Source: Bdellovibrio sp. (GTDB lineage Bacteria > Bdellovibrionota > Bdellovibrionia > Bdellovibrionales > Bdellovibrionaceae). From it: DNA of 15,388 nucleotides. The first letter of the stretch is position 1, and every line of letters starts with the position of its first letter. The notes under the pieces were generated by a model. That model saw only the letters and a list, made by a program, of their open reading frames with translations, ran no database searches and had not been told where the DNA came from. Position numbers and translations under genes: made by a program. The stretch lies in NCBI GenBank assembly GCA_003176075.1, contig PSRN01000097.1, positions 1 through 15,388 on the forward strand. The letters are read 5' to 3'. Below are positions 13,424 to 15,388 of this stretch, in pieces.

Positions 13424-13567
13424 AATTGAGCTTGACTGGCCCAGGTCGAAAGCACGACAACGATATCTTCACCGATTGAAATATTGCAGTGGAATCGAAC
13501 GCGGGCGCTCAGTGCTCCGGGCGTTAGGTTGTCACCAACAGGCAGAAAGAGGCGGGAGAATTCAGCA

Positions 13568-13843
13568 ATGATTCCACGGATCCGACAAATTGCCCTGGCC
13601 GGAATAATCTTTGGAATAGGGATTGCGACCAGCGCTTCCACGGCTGACGCGCTCTCTGTGGAATTTCCCGGCTTAGAGTCTGTGTCTTTCCGATTCGATG
13701 AACAGCAGGATCTCATTGTTCTGAATAACAAGAATTATTTCGTAACTCTCTATAATACGAATCTTCGCATCCCGCAGTTGAGCGCTTATCTTTTAACCGC
13801 CAATCATCTGAAGGTCGGTGCGGCGGCCCCATCCCGTTTTTGA
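13568..13843 (+). CDS. Small exported protein, possibly truncated
   Basis: Ninety-one residues from ATG at 13568, preceded by a GGCGGGAGA stretch. Residues 1-26 form a clear signal peptide (IPRIRQIALAGIIFGIGIAT, then cleavage around TADA-LS). The remainder, VEFPGLESVSFRFDEQQDLI and VLNNKNYFVTLYNTNLRIPQ, reads like an ordinary globular fragment. After the TGA the same frame stays open for 32 more codons (to 13942). Either the stop is a mutation in a 124-residue gene, or a second tiny ORF starts at GTG 13859 behind GGAGG. Not recognised. Confidence 0.5.
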   Translation: MIPRIRQIALAGIIFGIGIATSASTADALSVEFPGLESVSFRFDEQQDLIVLNNKNYFVTLYNTNLRIPQLSAYLLTANHLKVGAAAPSRF

Positions 13844-13938
13844 AGTCGGAGGATTCTGGTGAGTGACCACCACGAGACCTTCGGACAAGTGGTGTTTGGC
13901 AATGAGAACAACGGAGATAATAAGAACGGAGACGCGCA

Positions 13939-14022
13939 ATGAAGAAGATTTTGCTTCTATCGGTCATGGTGATTTTCAGTCAGGGTGCAGGTGCTGGGAG
14001 GAGAACTGCACTCTGCGAATAG
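13939..14022 (+). pseudogene. Signal-peptide start of a probably frameshifted exported protein
   Basis: ATG at 13939 overlaps a preceding TGA (ATGA) and has GGAG eight bases upstream. It encodes MKKILLLSVMVIFSQGAGAG, then RRTALCE and a stop. A shift into the next frame gives GELHSANSRGNRELFLNALQ, ERRGWVLLAIDSLTWHRVR to a TGA at 14117-14119. A good start and signal peptide followed immediately by a stop suggests a frameshifted gene; the alternative is a genuine 27-residue peptide. The protein is not recognised. Confidence 0.35.
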
Positions 14023-14029
14023 CCGCGGG

Positions 14030-14072
14030 AACCGCGAGTTATTCCTGAACGCGCTTCAGGAAAGGCGCGGTT
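14030..14072. repeat. Strong two-part hairpin
   Basis: Outer stem AACCGCG/CGCGGTT (7 base pairs) and inner stem TTCCTGAA/TTCAGGAA (8 base pairs), all perfect, separated by a small internal loop and closed by CGCGC. It lies 8 bases after the 14022 stop. No T tract follows on the + strand, so it is not a canonical terminator. Confidence 0.6.
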
Positions 14073-14131
14073 GGGTACTTCTGGCGATTGATTCGTTGAC
14101 ATGGCATCGGGTCCGCTGACGTAATACTTGA

Positions 14132-15388
14132 ATGAATATCACATTGTCGCCCGCGGGCCGGCTCTATCTCGAAGGAGATGATCTCCGCAACTTCAATGAA
14201 CTGCGTGAAGCGTTTCGCCGAGGCAACGGCCATGGACTTTTGAGCCTCGATACCTTTTTCACCCAAACTGCGGAGGGGCCGGCGGAGCCGCCTCGGGCGG
14301 CGAAGATACTGACAGAGCCGCCGCGGGAGGCGAATCTGGTGAAGGCCCCGACGGGGTCCTTCAATTACTGGCAAAGTTTCGCGCGACGGTATCTTTCTTT
14401 TTTTTCAACTGTTCCCGACCTCGATGAACATGATTTCACGCGGAGTTCGATTTGCGTGGCACTTTCGCCTTACGATTTGAATCAGTTCTTGTTCAATGTG
14501 CCGCCCATGAAGGGCGGCGAGTACGTCACCCGCCGGCGCCTTCTCCAGCTGTGGAGCGAGATACAAGCGGCGATTCATGTCGAAATTCAAGAATCGGGAA
14601 AAAAAGTCTCTGAATTCCTGCGGGGTAGATTCCCGCATTGGAGTGTAAGCTGGGGTGTTTGTTTTCATTTGACCGAGACAGCCGCGGCCTCGGGGCGACC
14701 CTTCACTTTTCATGTCAGCTACTTCAATCGCTTTCACCACTATCCGATTGTCAAGGCGCTCGAAAATTATTCCACGCCCGAGCAGGAAAAATATCTGATC
14801 CGCCTTCTCACACCCATTCAACAGGCCGCGGAAAAAAGCTCATATTTGGGTCAGATGATCGAGTCGGCCGAAATTTTGCAAACCAGTCACTGGACGACCG
14901 ATCAAACATTTCAATTCGTCAAAGAAATCCCGCAGTACGAAGAAGCCGGCATTGTCGTCAAGGTTCCCTCGAACTGGCGCGAGAAGCATCCCTCGCGTCC
15001 GCGGCTGGGTTTGAAAATCGGGGAAAAGCCGCCCCAACGGGTGGGACTGGACGCGCTTTTGGATTTTGCTTCAACCGTTGTTCTTGATGACGACGAGCTT
15101 AAAGACGACGACATTCAGAATCTCGCCAAGGAGTTTGAGGCATCCGAAAGGCTCACCTACTTCAAGAACCGCTGGGTTGAGGTCGATCAGGAGCGACTGG
15201 GTCGAATTCTCGAAAAATCAAAGCTTGCCGCTGAAAAAATGGCGGATGGCCTCACCTTTGCGCAGGGTCTACGCATGTTGGCCGGTGTCCGTCGCGATGA
15301 CGACAAAGATACGACGGTGATCTCCGGATCCTGGCTTGAAGAAACGCTCAAGAAGATCCGCGAGCCGGGGTTTTATGACCGCATCGAT
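14132..15388 (+). CDS. SNF2-family helicase, N-terminal part (SNF2-associated domain), runs off window
   Basis: An uninterrupted frame of 419 codons with no stop before the window edge. TGA at 14129-14131 directly precedes the ATG, so the start cannot lie upstream; no clear ribosome-binding site is seen. Residues 1-14 (MNITLSPAGRLYLE) and 253-375 match the bacterial SNF2-associated domain (DUF3670 type) found before the ATPase core: SHWTTDQTFQFVKEIP, AGIVVKVPSNWREK, RPRLGLKIG, VGLDALLDFASTVVLDDDEL, RLTYFKNRWVEVDQERLGRI and LTFAQGLRMLAG. The DEAH helicase domains would lie beyond 15388. Residues about 46-67 (EGPAEPPRAAKILTEPPREA) come from a palindromic element inserted in frame. A T8 run at 14398-14405 is kept in frame. 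Cytosolic DNA- or RNA-dependent ATPase; cellular role unknown. Confidence 0.8.
   Translation, partial: MNITLSPAGRLYLEGDDLRNFNELREAFRRGNGHGLLSLDTFFTQTAEGPAEPPRAAKILTEPPREANLVKAPTGSFNYWQSFARRYLSFFSTVPDLDEHDFTRSSICVALSPYDLNQFLFNVPPMKGGEYVTRRRLLQLWSEIQAAIHVEIQESGKKVSEFLRGRFPHWSVSWGVCFHLTETAAASGRPFTFHVSYFNRFHHYPIVKALENYSTPEQEKYLIRLLTPIQQAAEKSSYLGQMIESAEILQTSHWTTDQTFQFVKEIPQYEEAGIVVKVPSNWREKHPSRPRLGLKIGEKPPQRVGLDALLDFASTVVLDDDELKDDDIQNLAKEFEASERLTYFKNRWVEVDQERLGRILEKSKLAAEKMADGLTFAQGLRMLAGVRRDDDKDTTVISGSWLEETLKKIREPGFYDRID
14268..14332 (+). repeat. GC-rich palindromic element, long variant inside the SNF2 gene
   Basis: Ends CTGCGGAGGGGC and GCCGCCGCGGGAGGCG are shared with the copy at 6605-6638. 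The interior holds GGCGGAGCCGCC (14281-14292) and GGGCGGCGAAG. It is translated without stops between TFFTQT and the SFNYWQSF segment of the helicase. Confidence 0.65.

Noticed and set aside
13520..13530. GTTAGGT, fitting an integron attC core (GTTRRRY)
   Set aside because: No matching RYYYAAC partner or imperfect palindrome at attC distance; no integrase or cassette array nearby.
14039..14374. Frames of 66-111 codons on the - strand
   Set aside because: Antisense to the SNF2 helicase start, which shows clear domain similarity; these are shadows of GC-rich coding sequence.
1..15388. CRISPR array, prophage or rRNA genes
   Set aside because: No regularly spaced identical repeats, no phage structural genes and no rRNA-like sequence were seen; the palindromes are dispersed, not arrayed.

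Overview
The window reads as a chromosomal segment of a Gram-negative-type bacterium, probably from an uncultured or poorly sampled lineage. It has two parts. From 23 to 6107 there is a GC-rich, tightly packed biosynthetic operon. From about 6110 to the end there is a looser, lower-GC accessory region with exported and membrane proteins, a toxin-antitoxin pair, mobile-element debris and many short GC-rich palindromes. Lineage cannot be fixed from the sequence: the prephenate dehydratase and the aminotransferase look like the Bacteroidota versions of these enzymes, but the GC content and the class II DAHP synthase do not demand that assignment.

Region 1 (23-6107, + strand) is an aromatic amino acid operon: type II dehydroquinase (aroQ), chorismate synthase (aroC), prephenate dehydratase with ACT domain (pheA), a class I/II aminotransferase, prephenate dehydrogenase (tyrA), a small AroQ-fold chorismate mutase and a class II DAHP synthase. 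Five of the six junctions are 4-base GTGA/ATGA overlaps; the sixth is a 3-base gap. Together the genes encode the first committed step (DAHP synthase), two later steps of the shikimate trunk, and the complete branch from chorismate to phenylalanine and tyrosine.

Region 2 (6108-6947) has no secure gene. It holds a TGAG tetranucleotide tract, a broken small exported-protein gene, a palindromic repeat copy flanked by 9-base direct repeats, and a long inverted repeat.

Region 3 (6948-10581, - strand) is the most interesting block. A promoter with a perfect TTGACA box precedes a small secreted peptide gene. This is followed by a DUF5819-like single-pass membrane protein, an HTTM-domain multi-pass membrane protein and a large exported protein of unknown function. 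HTTM plus a DUF5819/SdpA-like partner plus a small exported peptide recalls the Bacillus SdpABC toxin-maturation system, so this is a candidate uncharacterised peptide-modification or export cassette.

Region 4 (10675-12047, - strand) is a toxin-antitoxin module: an HTH antitoxin overlapping a YhaV-type toxin that carries a C-terminal GNAT-like domain, with a 23-base near-perfect operator palindrome upstream. A group II intron 3' remnant (domains V and VI, no reverse transcriptase) starts right after the toxin. Region 5 (12290-14119) contains an IS21-family remnant (an istB fragment and possible end repeats), an AT-rich orphan exported protein and small broken exported ORFs. Region 6 (14132 to the end, + strand) is the first 419 codons of a SNF2-family helicase with the bacterial SNF2-associated (DUF3670-like) domain; it runs off the window.

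A family of short GC-rich palindromes (core GGCGGCGAAGCCGCC) recurs about ten times in the window. At least six copies sit inside four coding genes in different reading frames and orientations without breaking them. This is the behaviour of protein-coding palindromic elements such as those of Rickettsia.
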